DNA from: Heliomicrobium undosum
Lineage (GTDB): Bacteria; Bacillota; Desulfitobacteriia; Heliobacteriales; Heliobacteriaceae
DNA length: 64,000 nucleotides
NCBI RefSeq assembly: GCF_009877425.1
Contig: NZ_WXEY01000017.1
Location: 1 to 64,000 of the forward strand
Direction: 5' to 3'
The position numbers and the translations under genes were made by a program. Below the pieces are notes generated by a model. The model was not told where the DNA came from, ran no database searches, and saw only the letters and a program-made list of their open reading frames with translations. Positions 1-8,974 of the stretch are shown piece after piece. Every line of letters begins with the position of its first letter. The first letter of the stretch is position 1.

Positions 1-37
1 AAGCCCACTGTTTTATAAGGAAGCGGTGGGCTTTTTG
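1..37 (+). terminator. Intrinsic terminator of an upstream gene
   Basis: An eight-base stem (AAGCCCAC at 1-8 with GTGGGCTT at 26-33) is followed by a T run at 32-36. It must end a transcript that begins before this window. Confidence 0.75.
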
Positions 38-297
38 CAGTGCTCAGTTTTTATGCAATTCATTGATACTAGGGCTTGAATGAATAAAGCCCATGGCCTT
101 GCCTATCTCACATTTCGTCTTATCATTCAATAGGAACATTACGTCCGAATCTATGGATGCTTCAAAAGCATACAGACCGTGATTAGCGCTTTTCAGGGAA
201 TTTCGTTGACGAATGAGAAAAAAAGTAATAAAATGCGATTGCAAGTTAATGGGAATAAATACTTTGAGTGGCATAGCAGTGATTGGAGTAAGGGAAA
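38..297. other. AT-rich gap, possible gene remnant
   Basis: No convincing gene is seen. The stretch is clearly richer in A+T than its neighbours. One plus-strand frame is open from about 171 to the TAG at 311-313, with codon use dominated by AAT, AAA and AGT and no ribosome binding site. It runs into the terminator stem at 298, which suggests the decayed end of a small gene. A minus-strand ORF (274 to 44) also lacks a Shine-Dalgarno sequence. Confidence 0.3.
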
Positions 298-340
298 GAC
301 ATCAGAGGTGTAGTAACTTCTGATGTCTCTTTATTTTTTT
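298..340 (+). terminator. Intrinsic terminator before ndh
   Basis: A perfect nine-base stem (GACATCAGA at 298-306 with TCTGATGTC at 319-327) is followed by a T-rich run to about 341. It lies 17 bases before the ATG of the NADH dehydrogenase gene, so it either ends an upstream remnant or attenuates the gene. Confidence 0.7.
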
Positions 341-357
341 TGTGGGGTGTTTTGAAC

Positions 358-1626
358 ATGCTGTTGAAAAACCCGAGGATATTAATTCTGGGCGCAGGAT
401 ATGCCGGGCTGATGACGGCGGTCCGATTGCAAAAAGCCCTACGCAAGGGAGAAGCGGATATCACACTGGTGAATAAGCATAACTACCACTACCAGACGAC
501 CTTGCTTCATGAAATCGCCGCCGGCACAGGTGAGGAGGGGCGGGTCTGCCTCCCCATACAAAACGTTATCGATACCCGGCGCATCCGCTTTATCAAGGAT
601 ACCGTACTGGAGATCCGAGAAAAAGAGCGCCAGGTGATTCTCTGTCACGGTGAACCGCTTCACTACGATTACCTCGTCGTTGCCCTCGGTTTTGAACCGG
701 CAACCTTCGGCATCCCGGGAATCGCAGAACATGCGATGTCCATTCGGAGTCTGAATGCGGCCAAGCGGATTCGCAATCGAATTGAGGGGCAGATTGCGGA
801 GTACGCCGCGTCAGGGGCGCCAGGCGAAACGCTTACCTTTGTTGTCGGCGGCGCCGGCTTTACCGGTATTGAGTTCATCGGCGAGTTGGCCGATCAGGTT
901 CCCCGCTGGTGCGCGAAATACGGCGTGCCTCGCCAGCACATACGATTGTTCTGTGTCGAAGCTGGATCCGGTTTGTTGCCTGGATTTACCCCTTCCTTAT
1001 CCGCCTATGCCCGGCAGTCCCTCGAAGCGCGAGGCGTCGAGTTCTGTTTCAACACGCGCATCCGTTCTGTCGATGCCAAGGGCGTCCTGCTCGAAGGCGT
1101 TGCTGGAGAGCGGCGGATTGAACCGGCGACCGTCGTGTGGACCGGCGGGGTCCAGGGAAACCGCCTCGCCTGCGGAACGGTCTTTACGGCGACACGGGGT
1201 CGGATTCCTGTGTCGCCTGATCTCCGCATAAACGGTCACGATCGCGTCTTTGTCATTGGCGACTGTTCGGCCTTCACCGATCCGGGGTCAGAACGGCCAT
1301 TTCCGCCAACGGCGCAGATCGCCGTTCTTCAGGCCTTGACTTGCGCCCGTAACCTGCAAATCCTAGTGAGGGGTGGCAGGGGATTGGAATCTTTTGCGCC
1401 AAAGCTGAAAGGGGCTGTCGCCTCCTTGGGTTCCCGTGACGGCGTTGGCCTAGTTTTGGGTGTACCGATGCGCGGCAGGTTGGCGTCCAGCTTCAAAGCG
1501 ATTGTAGACAGCCGGTATCTGTTCACGCTGGGCGGATTTAGGCTTCTTTTGCGAAAAAGCAAACCGGGCGCCGGCGACATGGGAACAGAAACGTGCTCTA
1601 CGGCGGCTACCCCTTGGGGGGACTGA
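358..1626 (+). CDS. ndh: Type II NADH dehydrogenase (NDH-2)
   Basis: A 422-residue single-subunit flavoprotein that would oxidise NADH and reduce membrane quinone without pumping protons. The FAD-binding glycine motif GAGYAGL sits near residue 13, the second (NADH) dinucleotide motif GGAGFTGIE near residue 164, and the FAD-contacting VFVIGDCSAF with PPTAQ near residue 300, the order typical of NDH-2. ATG 358 is preferred over an upstream in-frame TTG at 340 because GGGGTG at 344-349 is well spaced from it and the TTG lies in the terminator's T run. The gene stands alone between terminators. In an anaerobe an NDH-2 most likely serves NADH/quinone redox balance; a related pyridine nucleotide-disulfide oxidoreductase of the ferredoxin reductase type cannot be excluded. 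Confidence 0.85.
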   Translation: MLLKNPRILILGAGYAGLMTAVRLQKALRKGEADITLVNKHNYHYQTTLLHEIAAGTGEEGRVCLPIQNVIDTRRIRFIKDTVLEIREKERQVILCHGEPLHYDYLVVALGFEPATFGIPGIAEHAMSIRSLNAAKRIRNRIEGQIAEYAASGAPGETLTFVVGGAGFTGIEFIGELADQVPRWCAKYGVPRQHIRLFCVEAGSGLLPGFTPSLSAYARQSLEARGVEFCFNTRIRSVDAKGVLLEGVAGERRIEPATVVWTGGVQGNRLACGTVFTATRGRIPVSPDLRINGHDRVFVIGDCSAFTDPGSERPFPPTAQIAVLQALTCARNLQILVRGGRGLESFAPKLKGAVASLGSRDGVGLVLGVPMRGRLASSFKAIVDSRYLFTLGGFRLLLRKSKPGAGDMGTETCSTAATPWGD

Positions 1627-1673
1627 CGAGTAGCCACATGCCTGAATTAAACAAGCAATCTAACTGGCATGAA

Positions 1674-1718
1674 AAAAGACGCCTTTATCAACAAAAAGTT
1701 GAGGGCGTCTTTTTCTTT
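1674..1718 (+). terminator. Terminator after ndh
   Basis: GACGCC (1678-1683) pairs with GGCGTC (1704-1709), extended by a TCAAC/GTTGA inner pairing, and is followed by a T run. Confidence 0.75.
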
Positions 1719-1805
1719 AGTCACTTCTATCGGTCAACAAAGAGCCATTTCGGCGGCAAACGCCAGCGCATTTGCTGAAGGCGATTTAGGGGGAGGCTTT
1801 GGATG

Positions 1806-2267
1806 TCACAATTTGACGAGAAAGGCGACTTTCGTTAACAGTTCTTCCTCAGGCACCTCGGCCGGACAATTATAGTAAAACTCATAGACCACGCCAGTCG
1901 GAGTGATGTTGTTCTCGGACATCCACCGGCTCATGGCTGCATAGAAGGGCTCCATTTTGCTGTAAGGCCCCTTATACAGAGAGGAAACCTGCCGGCCTGC
2001 GGGGATTTCTCCCGCCTGGATGTCACCCTTTCCGGCGAGCGGCTTCGCGACGGGGAAGCCGATTTCTACATCCAGATTTTCCATATCCATGTTGTAATAG
2101 GCTGCAAAGGCGGCATCTGCCGGCGCTTCCCCGAGTTCGTTCAGGTACGCGATGATCTCGCTGTAGGCTTTGCCAAGCACCTGGGGCAGGTTGCCGACGG
2201 CAGTCCGTGCGCGGATGTAGAGCACGGGACGGGAAGGCTGTTCGGACAGTTCAATGGCGCAGTCCAT
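1806..2267 (-). CDS. GyrI-like effector-binding domain protein
   Basis: A 153-residue stand-alone protein of the GyrI/AraC effector-binding fold (the SOUL/BmrR-C type ligand pocket), with no DNA-binding region. The family signature is the N-terminal strand ending in RPVLYIRARTAVG, the central acidic segment, and GRQVSSLYKGPYSKMEPFYAA with the conserved glutamate near residue 105. Such proteins bind hydrophobic cations or act as gyrase inhibitors or hydrolases; the ligand here is unknown. The start is fixed by AGGAGG about six bases upstream. It is encoded opposite to both neighbours. A second, divergent member lies at 16509-17168. Confidence 0.8.
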   Translation of the reverse strand: MDCAIELSEQPSRPVLYIRARTAVGNLPQVLGKAYSEIIAYLNELGEAPADAAFAAYYNMDMENLDVEIGFPVAKPLAGKGDIQAGEIPAGRQVSSLYKGPYSKMEPFYAAMSRWMSENNITPTGVVYEFYYNCPAEVPEEELLTKVAFLVKL

Positions 2268-2510
2268 GGCTTTTCCTCCTTTGTATTTTTTTTCATTATA
2301 CCATCTTGTGTTGCGAGAGATCTTTTGTTTTTGGCGAAATGCAATGCCTTATGCCGATGCAGACACAGATGCTAATGCTAATGCGCAGATGCTGATGAGT
2401 GACTGAACATTTTCGGAAAGGAGTCTAAAAAGGATTACTCCGGCGACTCGTGGAAGTAATGATCAACTACAAGACTGAGGACACAACATGATCGAGAAGG
2501 AGGTTGAACG

Positions 2511-3278
2511 ATGCTTGGCGCCATCGCCGGTGACATCATCGGCTCCGTCTACGAATGGGAGAACATCAAGACGAAGGAGTTTCCCCTATTCTCACCACGT
2601 TGCCGGTTTACCGACGACACGGTCCTGACTATGGCCGTTGCGGACAGCATCATGTCCGGAACGGGGTACGGCGAGAACTTTAAGCGATATTTCGGCGATT
2701 ATCCTCATGCAGGCTATGGTGGATCTTTTCGCGCATGGGCAATGTCCGACCAGATGATGCCCTATCACAGTTGGGGAAACGGCTCAGCCATGCGCGTTTC
2801 TCCGGTGGGTTTCGCCTTTTCCACACTGGAAGAGGTGCTGCAAGAAGCGAAGGCCAGCGCAGAAGTGACGCACAACCACCCGGAGGGCGTCAAAGGCGCC
2901 CAGGCGGTGGCGGCGGCGATCTTTTTGGCCCGAACAGGCGAATCGAAAGAGGGCATCAAAGCGTTTATCGAGGGCCGGTTCGAATATGACCTGGAGATGA
3001 CCTTGGAGAAGATTCGCCCCGCTTATTCCTTCGATGTATCCTGCCAGGGTTCGGTCCCCCAGGCGATTCGCGCCTTTTTAGAGTCGACTGATTTTGAAGA
3101 TGCGATCCGAAACGCTGTTTCGATTGGCGGAGACTCCGATACGATCGCGTGCATCACAGGTGGCATCGCTGAGGCCTATTATGGAGGAGTTCCTGAGGAT
3201 ATCGAAGTCCAGGCGATGACTCGACTCGACGCGCCGTTGCAGACGGTGGTGAAGGCGTTTCGGGAGCGATTTTGCTAA
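2511..3278 (+). CDS. ADP-ribosylglycohydrolase (DraG/ARH family)
   Basis: A 255-residue protein that opens with the family's hallmark GAIAGDIIGS, followed by FTDDTVLTMAVADS (first metal-binding TDDT) and, near residue 207, SIGGDSDTIACITGGIAEA (second metal-binding D-x-D-T). These place two Mg/Mn ions to remove ADP-ribose from protein or nucleic acid. Length matches single-domain family members. The start is supported by GAAGGAGG eight bases upstream. No ADP-ribosyltransferase is beside it, so the substrate is unknown; it sits just before the defence island, but its own terminator at 3291 separates it from that unit. Confidence 0.88.
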   Translation: MLGAIAGDIIGSVYEWENIKTKEFPLFSPRCRFTDDTVLTMAVADSIMSGTGYGENFKRYFGDYPHAGYGGSFRAWAMSDQMMPYHSWGNGSAMRVSPVGFAFSTLEEVLQEAKASAEVTHNHPEGVKGAQAVAAAIFLARTGESKEGIKAFIEGRFEYDLEMTLEKIRPAYSFDVSCQGSVPQAIRAFLESTDFEDAIRNAVSIGGDSDTIACITGGIAEAYYGGVPEDIEVQAMTRLDAPLQTVVKAFRERFC

Positions 3279-3290
3279 GGGGCATTTCAG

Positions 3291-3328
3291 GCCGGACTCG
3301 ATCACAAATGAGTCCGGCTTTGTTATTT
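3291..3328 (+). terminator. Terminator after the ADP-ribosylglycohydrolase
   Basis: Perfect nine-base stem GCCGGACTC (3291-3299) with GAGTCCGGC (3310-3318), followed by TTTGTTATTT. Confidence 0.8.
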
Positions 3329-3410
3329 CATCTCTTGTTTATTTTATCTCTCGTTTAATGTAAAAAAAGACATTTTATGAAGGCAGGCACGAAAAGAACA
3401 CGAAATAGTC

Positions 3411-3457
3411 TATAATGTCATAATAAGATTCTTTTTTTAAGACTTCTTGCTGCAAGA
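3411..3457 (+). promoter_or_regulatory. Possible jetA promoter and small palindrome
   Basis: A consensus -10 box TATAAT is at 3411-3416, about 84 bases before jetA, but the -35 region is poor, which would suit a weak or activated promoter. Downstream, at 3445-3457, TCTTGC and GCAAGA form a tight inverted repeat that could be an operator. Confidence 0.35.
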
Positions 3458-3499
3458 TAAGGTCCAGTGAAACGCAACAAACCCTAACGGAGGTCCTCC

Positions 3500-4912
3500 A
3501 TGAAACTCTTCGACATCCTCCCGGACAAGTTCTTTCTACTCTTTTCGGGCAAGAACAGGCAGATCTTTGCCGAAGCGGTGTTTCTCGTCTACCAGCAGTA
3601 TCAGATTACCCGCTTCGGCATCGCCATGGATGTGCTCCGCGACCTGATGCAGGAGTTGGTCGAGAGCCAGGAGGAGGAAGGGTTTGTCTTCGACGTGGAA
3701 GAGGAGCAGGAAGCGCCGGGTGGGCAGGCTCCCTTTGACGACGATATGTTCCGGATGAAGGCCAACGCCATCCTCCGGCGGTTGGACCGGTTGGGATGGA
3801 TCCAGATAGAGACGCGGGAGAATTTTCGTCAGTACGTGGTCCTGCCCTTTTACACGAGCCGCATCCTGGCGGTGCTGAAAGATCTCTGCGAGGAGCGTGT
3901 CGTCGAGTATCAGCGGTTCGCTTTTCTCACCTATCAACTGCTGACTGGGGAGGAGATCAAGCACCGCCCAGGGCTGGCCGTTCTGGAAGCGGAGAAGATT
4001 ACCCAACAGTTTCAAGACGAGTTGAACATCCTCGTTAACAATATGAAGCACCACATGGAGCAGGTTGCCCAGAAGTCCTCCATCAGCGATGTGCTCAATC
4101 ACCACTTTGATGAGTACAAGGCGAAGATCGTCGACCGCAGCTATCACCGGCTGAAGACGTCCGATCATGTGTCCCGCTACCGGCAACGCATTTTGGAGAC
4201 GGTGCAGAAGTCTCTCTGGGATAAGGATTGGTTCGAGCGGGCTATTGAAGACGGGCTGCGCAGCGAGTTTTTCTCTGACCGGGAAGAGGGAGAACAGCGC
4301 CTGCGGGGGGCGCTGCTTTTCATTGAGGAAGCGTACCGGGGACTGGACGATGTCTTCTACCAGATCGACCTCCGTCACAACCAGTACCTGCGCGCCTCTT
4401 ACGACAGGGCGCGGTACTTGAGTCAGCACAGCCATGGGATGGATCAGCAGTTGGCCGGTCTGCTGGAGCGGCTCGGCAAAGAGGCGGATACCGCGGCCGC
4501 GGAGGCGGCCCTTTCCCGGCTCTTTCGCCTGTTGCGCCTACGCCACTTGACAGAGGATTCCCTGTTCACGCCGCGGAGAAAGCGCGCGCCTCATCAACCG
4601 GAGGCGCGGGTCATCGTCGAAATCCCGGAAGAACTGAAACGGGAGTTGCGGGAGAAGGACCTGGAGCGCATGCGCCGGGCGATCACACGTGACAAGGTGA
4701 AGGCCTTCGTCCTGGGGCGGATGGGCGCGCGCAAGGAGATCGGCATCGAGGAACTGGCGCCGACGACGGTCGAAGAGTTTCTGTTTCTCGTCTACACGTA
4801 CCTGTACGGCTATGATGGGAAGGCCGGATACCGGCTCATCCGGGGGAGGGAAAACCGGGTGCTGGAGATGGGCGACTACCGTTTTTATGAGCGGCGGGTA
4901 GTCCGGCGATAG
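3500..4912 (+). CDS. jetA: Wadjet subunit JetA (MukF-like kleisin)
   Basis: A 470-residue protein beginning KLFDILPDKFFLLFSGKNR, which I recognise as the JetA N-terminus of the type with the MKLF...FF...NR start (formerly DUF5716, usually assigned to type II Wadjet; subtype from memory). JetA is the kleisin that bridges the two JetC heads in the SMC-like complex that extrudes and cleaves small circular DNA. The N-terminal third looks like winged-helix dimerisation, the middle is long amphipathic helices with heptads around 180-330, and the C-terminus carries a short DUF-like tail. The ribosome site GGAGGT lies eight bases before the ATG. It is the first gene of jetABCD, with five bases before jetB. 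Confidence 0.88.
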   Translation: MKLFDILPDKFFLLFSGKNRQIFAEAVFLVYQQYQITRFGIAMDVLRDLMQELVESQEEEGFVFDVEEEQEAPGGQAPFDDDMFRMKANAILRRLDRLGWIQIETRENFRQYVVLPFYTSRILAVLKDLCEERVVEYQRFAFLTYQLLTGEEIKHRPGLAVLEAEKITQQFQDELNILVNNMKHHMEQVAQKSSISDVLNHHFDEYKAKIVDRSYHRLKTSDHVSRYRQRILETVQKSLWDKDWFERAIEDGLRSEFFSDREEGEQRLRGALLFIEEAYRGLDDVFYQIDLRHNQYLRASYDRARYLSQHSHGMDQQLAGLLERLGKEADTAAAEAALSRLFRLLRLRHLTEDSLFTPRRKRAPHQPEARVIVEIPEELKRELREKDLERMRRAITRDKVKAFVLGRMGARKEIGIEELAPTTVEEFLFLVYTYLYGYDGKAGYRLIRGRENRVLEMGDYRFYERRVVRR

Positions 4913-4917
4913 GAGGG

Positions 4918-5529
4918 ATGGCTGTGTTTGAGAACCTGGGCGAACAAGACCGGGAGCGATTAAGAGACGTGATCAACCGGCTGATGGCCGTGAATTTTTT
5001 GTTAAAAGAGTTGGAACGGGAGCGCTATGCTTTGGCCCGGCGGCTCCGGCCCCAACTGGAGGAATTCTTCAAGTTTCTCGGCTGGGAGATTACCTTTGAT
5101 GAGCGCCATGAATGCATCGCTGTGGCGTCGCCCGAGGGGTTTCACCGCCGTCCCTTGAGCCGGGAGGAAAGCATCTGGCTGCTCGTGCTGCGGCTGATCT
5201 ACCAGGAAAAGCGGCAGAGCCTGACATTGAGCGATTACCCGATGACCAACCTGAACGAGATCCGCGCCAAGTATGAGACGTTCCGGTTGCCCCTGTTCAC
5301 CAAGTCGCGCCTGGTCGACCTGGTCCGCCTGGGCGTCCATTATAAGTTGATGGACGCGCTCGACGAGGATGTCCGGGCCGACAACTGCCGTTTCCGCCTG
5401 TTCCACAGCCTGCAACACGCCATTGACGGCGAGGTCCTGGAGACGTTGCACGGCAAGATCATGCGCTACGAGATCAGCGGGGAGGAGGGGATGTTCGATG
5501 AAGTGGCTGAAACGCCTGCGCTTGATTAA
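4918..5529 (+). CDS. jetB: Wadjet subunit JetB (MukE-like)
   Basis: A 203-residue, all winged-helix-like protein in the position and size of JetB, the KITE/MukE-type subunit that dimerises on the JetA kleisin. It opens with FENLGEQDRERLRDVINRLMAVNFLL and contains the strand-turn segment ECIAVASPEG typical of the wing. AGGAGGG overlaps the jetA stop codon and is only one base from ATG 4918, so the in-frame GTG at 4924 (six-base spacing) may be the true start. The end overlaps jetC by 32 bases, implying coupled translation. Confidence 0.85.
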   Translation: MAVFENLGEQDRERLRDVINRLMAVNFLLKELERERYALARRLRPQLEEFFKFLGWEITFDERHECIAVASPEGFHRRPLSREESIWLLVLRLIYQEKRQSLTLSDYPMTNLNEIRAKYETFRLPLFTKSRLVDLVRLGVHYKLMDALDEDVRADNCRFRLFHSLQHAIDGEVLETLHGKIMRYEISGEEGMFDEVAETPALD

Positions 5530-8500
5530 CTGGCACTACTTTCAGGACGAGACGCTGGAATTCGGCCCCCAGACGCTGATTTCCGGGCGGAACAGCGCCG
5601 GCAAGTCGACGATCATCGATGCGATGCAGGTCCTCTTTGTGGCCAATCAGAGGCAGATCCGGTTCAATTCCGCCGCCCATGACGATGCCAAGCGGAGCCT
5701 GGTAAGCTACCTGCGCGGCAAGATCGGCAGCGACGATCAGAAGTTTGTCCGTGACGGTGATTTTACGACCTACATCCTCAGTGAGTTTTATGACGAGCCG
5801 AAAAAGGAGCGCTTCGTCGTCGGCGTCGTCATGGATGTTTTTCGCGACAACAACGTGGATGAGGAGTACTTTATCCTGGCTGGGGTGGGGATCGACGACT
5901 TGGATCTGATCCATCCCAGCGGTCAGAAAGGCCAACTGCGAAACCGGGAGCAGTTTCGCCGCTGGTGCGGGGGATTGAAGGGCCGCGTCAACTTTGAGCG
6001 CAACAAGGGCGCCTACCAGGAAGCCTTTCTGACCCGCGTCGGTCATGTGAGCAAGCGCTTCGTCTCGATTTTTACCAAAGCCCTCTCCTTTCGGCCGATT
6101 CAGGACGTCCGGGAATTCGTCTACGACTATGTGCTCGATAAAAAAGCGCTACAGTTGGACGTGATGCGGGAAAACTTCGAGATTCACGAACGGTACCGGC
6201 GGGAATTGGATGACCTCCTGAAACGGAAGAACCAACTCGAAAAGATTGTCGCCCAGTTTGAGAACTACGCCAAACTGCGCGATACCGTCGATACGCAGGA
6301 GTATGTGATCCGGCGGCTTCAGCATGCCCAGCAGGCGGAGAGCCTGGAGAACGTGGACTGCGAGATCGCCCAATTGCGGGAGGACATCGACCGCCTGGAG
6401 GCAGACCTGCGCCTGAATGGGGCACAACTGGCGGAAGCCCAGGACCGGGTGCCTGTGGCCTACCGGAACTGGCAGGAGCACGGCGTTCACAAAAAGGAGC
6501 AGGAACTCAAAGAGGAGATCAGAAAAACGAACCAGGAGATTCGCGAGAAGAGCCAACTGCTGGAGGCGATGAAGGGTTTTCTCCGGCGGGAAAGGGCGCT
6601 CCTGGAGGATCTCGCGCAGTGGGAAGGCGACGAGCACTGGCAATGGGCGCCGGAAGGGGATGAGCGGGAGCGCCTGCGGGAGGCGATCGACCTCCTGGCT
6701 TCCCTGCCGCCCCAGTCGTCGCGCGAGGCTGAGGCGCAGGAGGAGGCCTTCCGGGACGTGGGCCTGTTTTTGTCTGATCTGCACAGCCGCTTCACGAAAG
6801 CCCTGGGCCGCATCGAGGACCGGCTCAAGGCGCTGGACGGCGAGCGGGATGAATTGAAGCGGCAGATCAACGACCTCGAGAAAAAGAAGCAACGGGTCTA
6901 CGAAAAAGAGGTGCTGAACTTAAAGGCCTTGCTGGAGGAGCGACTGCGGGGCCGTTCCCCTGTCTGGATCTTCTGCGAGGAGATGGAGATCGACGAAAGG
7001 GACGAGGAATGGCGCAACGCCGTGGAGGGATATCTGAACACGCAGCGCTTCGACCTGCTGGTGCGGCCGGAGGTCTTTGCCGAGGCGCTCTCCATCTATG
7101 AGCGGGAGAAGCGCCGTCATGCCGTGGAGGGGGTCGGCCTCGTCGACACGGGGAAGGAGGCCCGCTTTCGCGGCAGCGCCCAGGCGGGGTCGCTGGCCAT
7201 GGTGTTGAAGACGGACAACCCGATCATCCAGGCGCGCATCGATCACCTCTTGGGGCGCGTCATGCAAGCCGAGAACGAGCAGGATCTGCGCCGCCATGCG
7301 GTGGCGGTGACCCGGAGTTGCATGTCCTACCACAACCTGGTGGCGCGCCAGATCCCGGAGAAACGCTATGCCGTCCCCTATATCGGCGCCCGGGCCATCC
7401 TGCGGCAGTTGGAGATCAAGCGGCAGGAACTGGCCCAGTTGGAGGAAAGGCGAACGGCCCTGGCAAAGCGCAAGGCCGCCGTGGAAGGCTGGACGAGGAA
7501 CCTGGCCGAACGGGCCTCACGCTATGCGCAGATGGCGCCCGATCTGACGCTGCCCGCTGTGATCGCTGCGCTGGAACAGCACCGCGAGGACAAGCAGGGC
7601 GAACTGGCGCGGCTGGACAAGAGCGAAGTGGAGCGCTTGAAGGATGAGTATGATTTCTGGCGGAAGCGGCAGGACGAGTTGACCGATGAGGGCCGGAAGT
7701 TGGATAGCCATAAGACGGTGAAGGACAACCGGCTGAAGGAGTGCCTTGGTGAACAATATGTCCTGCAAAACCGGGTGCGCGAGGCTGAGGAACACTGGCG
7801 GGCATGGAACCTGGCCTATCCGGCCGAATTGCTGCCCAGGGCGGAGGAGCGCTGGCGGGAAGCGGAACGGTCCGGACAGGCCACGGCGACGAAGTTATCG
7901 AATCTGATCACCAATCAGAAGGGGAACGCCAACAAACGGGATCAGGAGTTTCAGACGCTGCGGGATTTCCGCAAGGATTACAACAAGGAGTACAACTACA
8001 ACGCCGATGTAGAAGGCCGGGACAACCGAGAGTACCAGCCGCTGTTGACAGAGATTGCATCGGTGGACATTCCCGCGTACCAGACGAAGTTGCAGGAGGC
8101 GCTGGCCCAGTCGGAGGAAGAGTTCAAATCCCACTTTATCTTCAAAATGCGCGAGGCCATCCATTCGGCCAAGCGGGAGTTCGGTGAGTTAAACCATGCT
8201 TTGCGGCATTTTCCCTTTTCGGAGGACCACTACCGCTTTGAGATCAAGGCGAGTGAACGATACAAGCGCTTCTACGATGTGATCATGGATCCCAATGTGG
8301 GGGAACGGGGCTCCCTCTTTGACCTGGACCAGGAGGACAAGGCGGCGGCGCTGCATGAACTCTTTGAGCGCCTGATCCGGGGCGATATCGGCGATCAGGA
8401 GGAGTTCACCGATTACCGGCGCTACCTGGACTTTGACATCGCCGTGGAAAGCCGGGGCAACCGCTACATGTTCTCTCAGGTATTGCGGGAAAAATCGGGC

Positions 8501-8974
8501 GGCGAGACGCAGACGCCCTTTTATATCACCATCCTGGCGTCCTTTTACCAACTGTACGGCTCGAACAAGACGATGCGGCTGGTCGTCTTCGACGAGGCCT
8601 TTAACAAGATGGACGAGGAGCGGATCCAGACGAGCCTGCGGCTGATCAAGCGGCTCAACCTGCAACTGATCGCCGCTGTGCCCGATGAGAAAATGCAGCA
8701 CATGGCGCCCGAAGTGACGACGACGCTGATCGTGCACCGCGACGGTTATACCTGTTTTGTCGATTTGATTGACAAGGCGGAGGCGAGCGGTGTCGTGGAG
8801 GGGCTTGGAGGTGGCAGCGAAAGGAATCGACCGAGCGAGGAGCGAGTAGAAGGAAATGGCGAAGGAGAAGCCCCTGTCTTTGACTCAAAACCCCAGAAGG
8901 TCCGGCGAGAAGCGCAGTCCGGAAAGCAGCAGGTACCAGCGCAAGATACTCTCTTTGCTCTTGAAAAAGTATGA
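5498..8974 (+). CDS. jetC: Wadjet subunit JetC (SMC/MukB-like ATPase)
   Basis: A 1158-residue SMC-type ATPase, the loop-extrusion motor of Wadjet. Walker A GRNSAGKST is at residues 30-38, ABC signature KSGGETQ near 998 and Walker B LVVFDEA near 1030; two long coiled-coil arms (about 250-500 and 640-850) flank a hinge-like region around 520-640. The ATG at 5498, inside jetB, is chosen because the protein then starts directly with the conserved MKWLKRLRLINWHYF; the open frame extends upstream to 5369 only as a shadow of jetB. The last 70 residues are a charged, Gly/Glu-rich tail after the core ends near residue 1088, and it overlaps jetD by 119 bases. Confidence 0.9.
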   Translation: MKWLKRLRLINWHYFQDETLEFGPQTLISGRNSAGKSTIIDAMQVLFVANQRQIRFNSAAHDDAKRSLVSYLRGKIGSDDQKFVRDGDFTTYILSEFYDEPKKERFVVGVVMDVFRDNNVDEEYFILAGVGIDDLDLIHPSGQKGQLRNREQFRRWCGGLKGRVNFERNKGAYQEAFLTRVGHVSKRFVSIFTKALSFRPIQDVREFVYDYVLDKKALQLDVMRENFEIHERYRRELDDLLKRKNQLEKIVAQFENYAKLRDTVDTQEYVIRRLQHAQQAESLENVDCEIAQLREDIDRLEADLRLNGAQLAEAQDRVPVAYRNWQEHGVHKKEQELKEEIRKTNQEIREKSQLLEAMKGFLRRERALLEDLAQWEGDEHWQWAPEGDERERLREAIDLLASLPPQSSREAEAQEEAFRDVGLFLSDLHSRFTKALGRIEDRLKALDGERDELKRQINDLEKKKQRVYEKEVLNLKALLEERLRGRSPVWIFCEEMEIDERDEEWRNAVEGYLNTQRFDLLVRPEVFAEALSIYEREKRRHAVEGVGLVDTGKEARFRGSAQAGSLAMVLKTDNPIIQARIDHLLGRVMQAENEQDLRRHAVAVTRSCMSYHNLVARQIPEKRYAVPYIGARAILRQLEIKRQELAQLEERRTALAKRKAAVEGWTRNLAERASRYAQMAPDLTLPAVIAALEQHREDKQGELARLDKSEVERLKDEYDFWRKRQDELTDEGRKLDSHKTVKDNRLKECLGEQYVLQNRVREAEEHWRAWNLAYPAELLPRAEERWREAERSGQATATKLSNLITNQKGNANKRDQEFQTLRDFRKDYNKEYNYNADVEGRDNREYQPLLTEIASVDIPAYQTKLQEALAQSEEEFKSHFIFKMREAIHSAKREFGELNHALRHFPFSEDHYRFEIKASERYKRFYDVIMDPNVGERGSLFDLDQEDKAAALHELFERLIRGDIGDQEEFTDYRRYLDFDIAVESRGNRYMFSQVLREKSGGETQTPFYITILASFYQLYGSNKTMRLVVFDEAFNKMDEERIQTSLRLIKRLNLQLIAAVPDEKMQHMAPEVTTTLIVHRDGYTCFVDLIDKAEASGVVEGLGGGSERNRPSEERVEGNGEGEAPVFDSKPQKVRREAQSGKQQVPAQDTLFALEKV

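Noticed and set aside
44-274. Minus-strand 76-codon ORF at the window start
   Set aside because: No ribosome binding site, no recognisable domain and unusual AT-rich composition; treated as part of a gap with a possible gene remnant.
3536-4435. Long minus-strand ORF (299 codons) opposite jetA
   Set aside because: It is the complementary frame of a well-supported Wadjet gene; its low-complexity Leu/Val/His composition is typical of shadows in G+C-rich genes.
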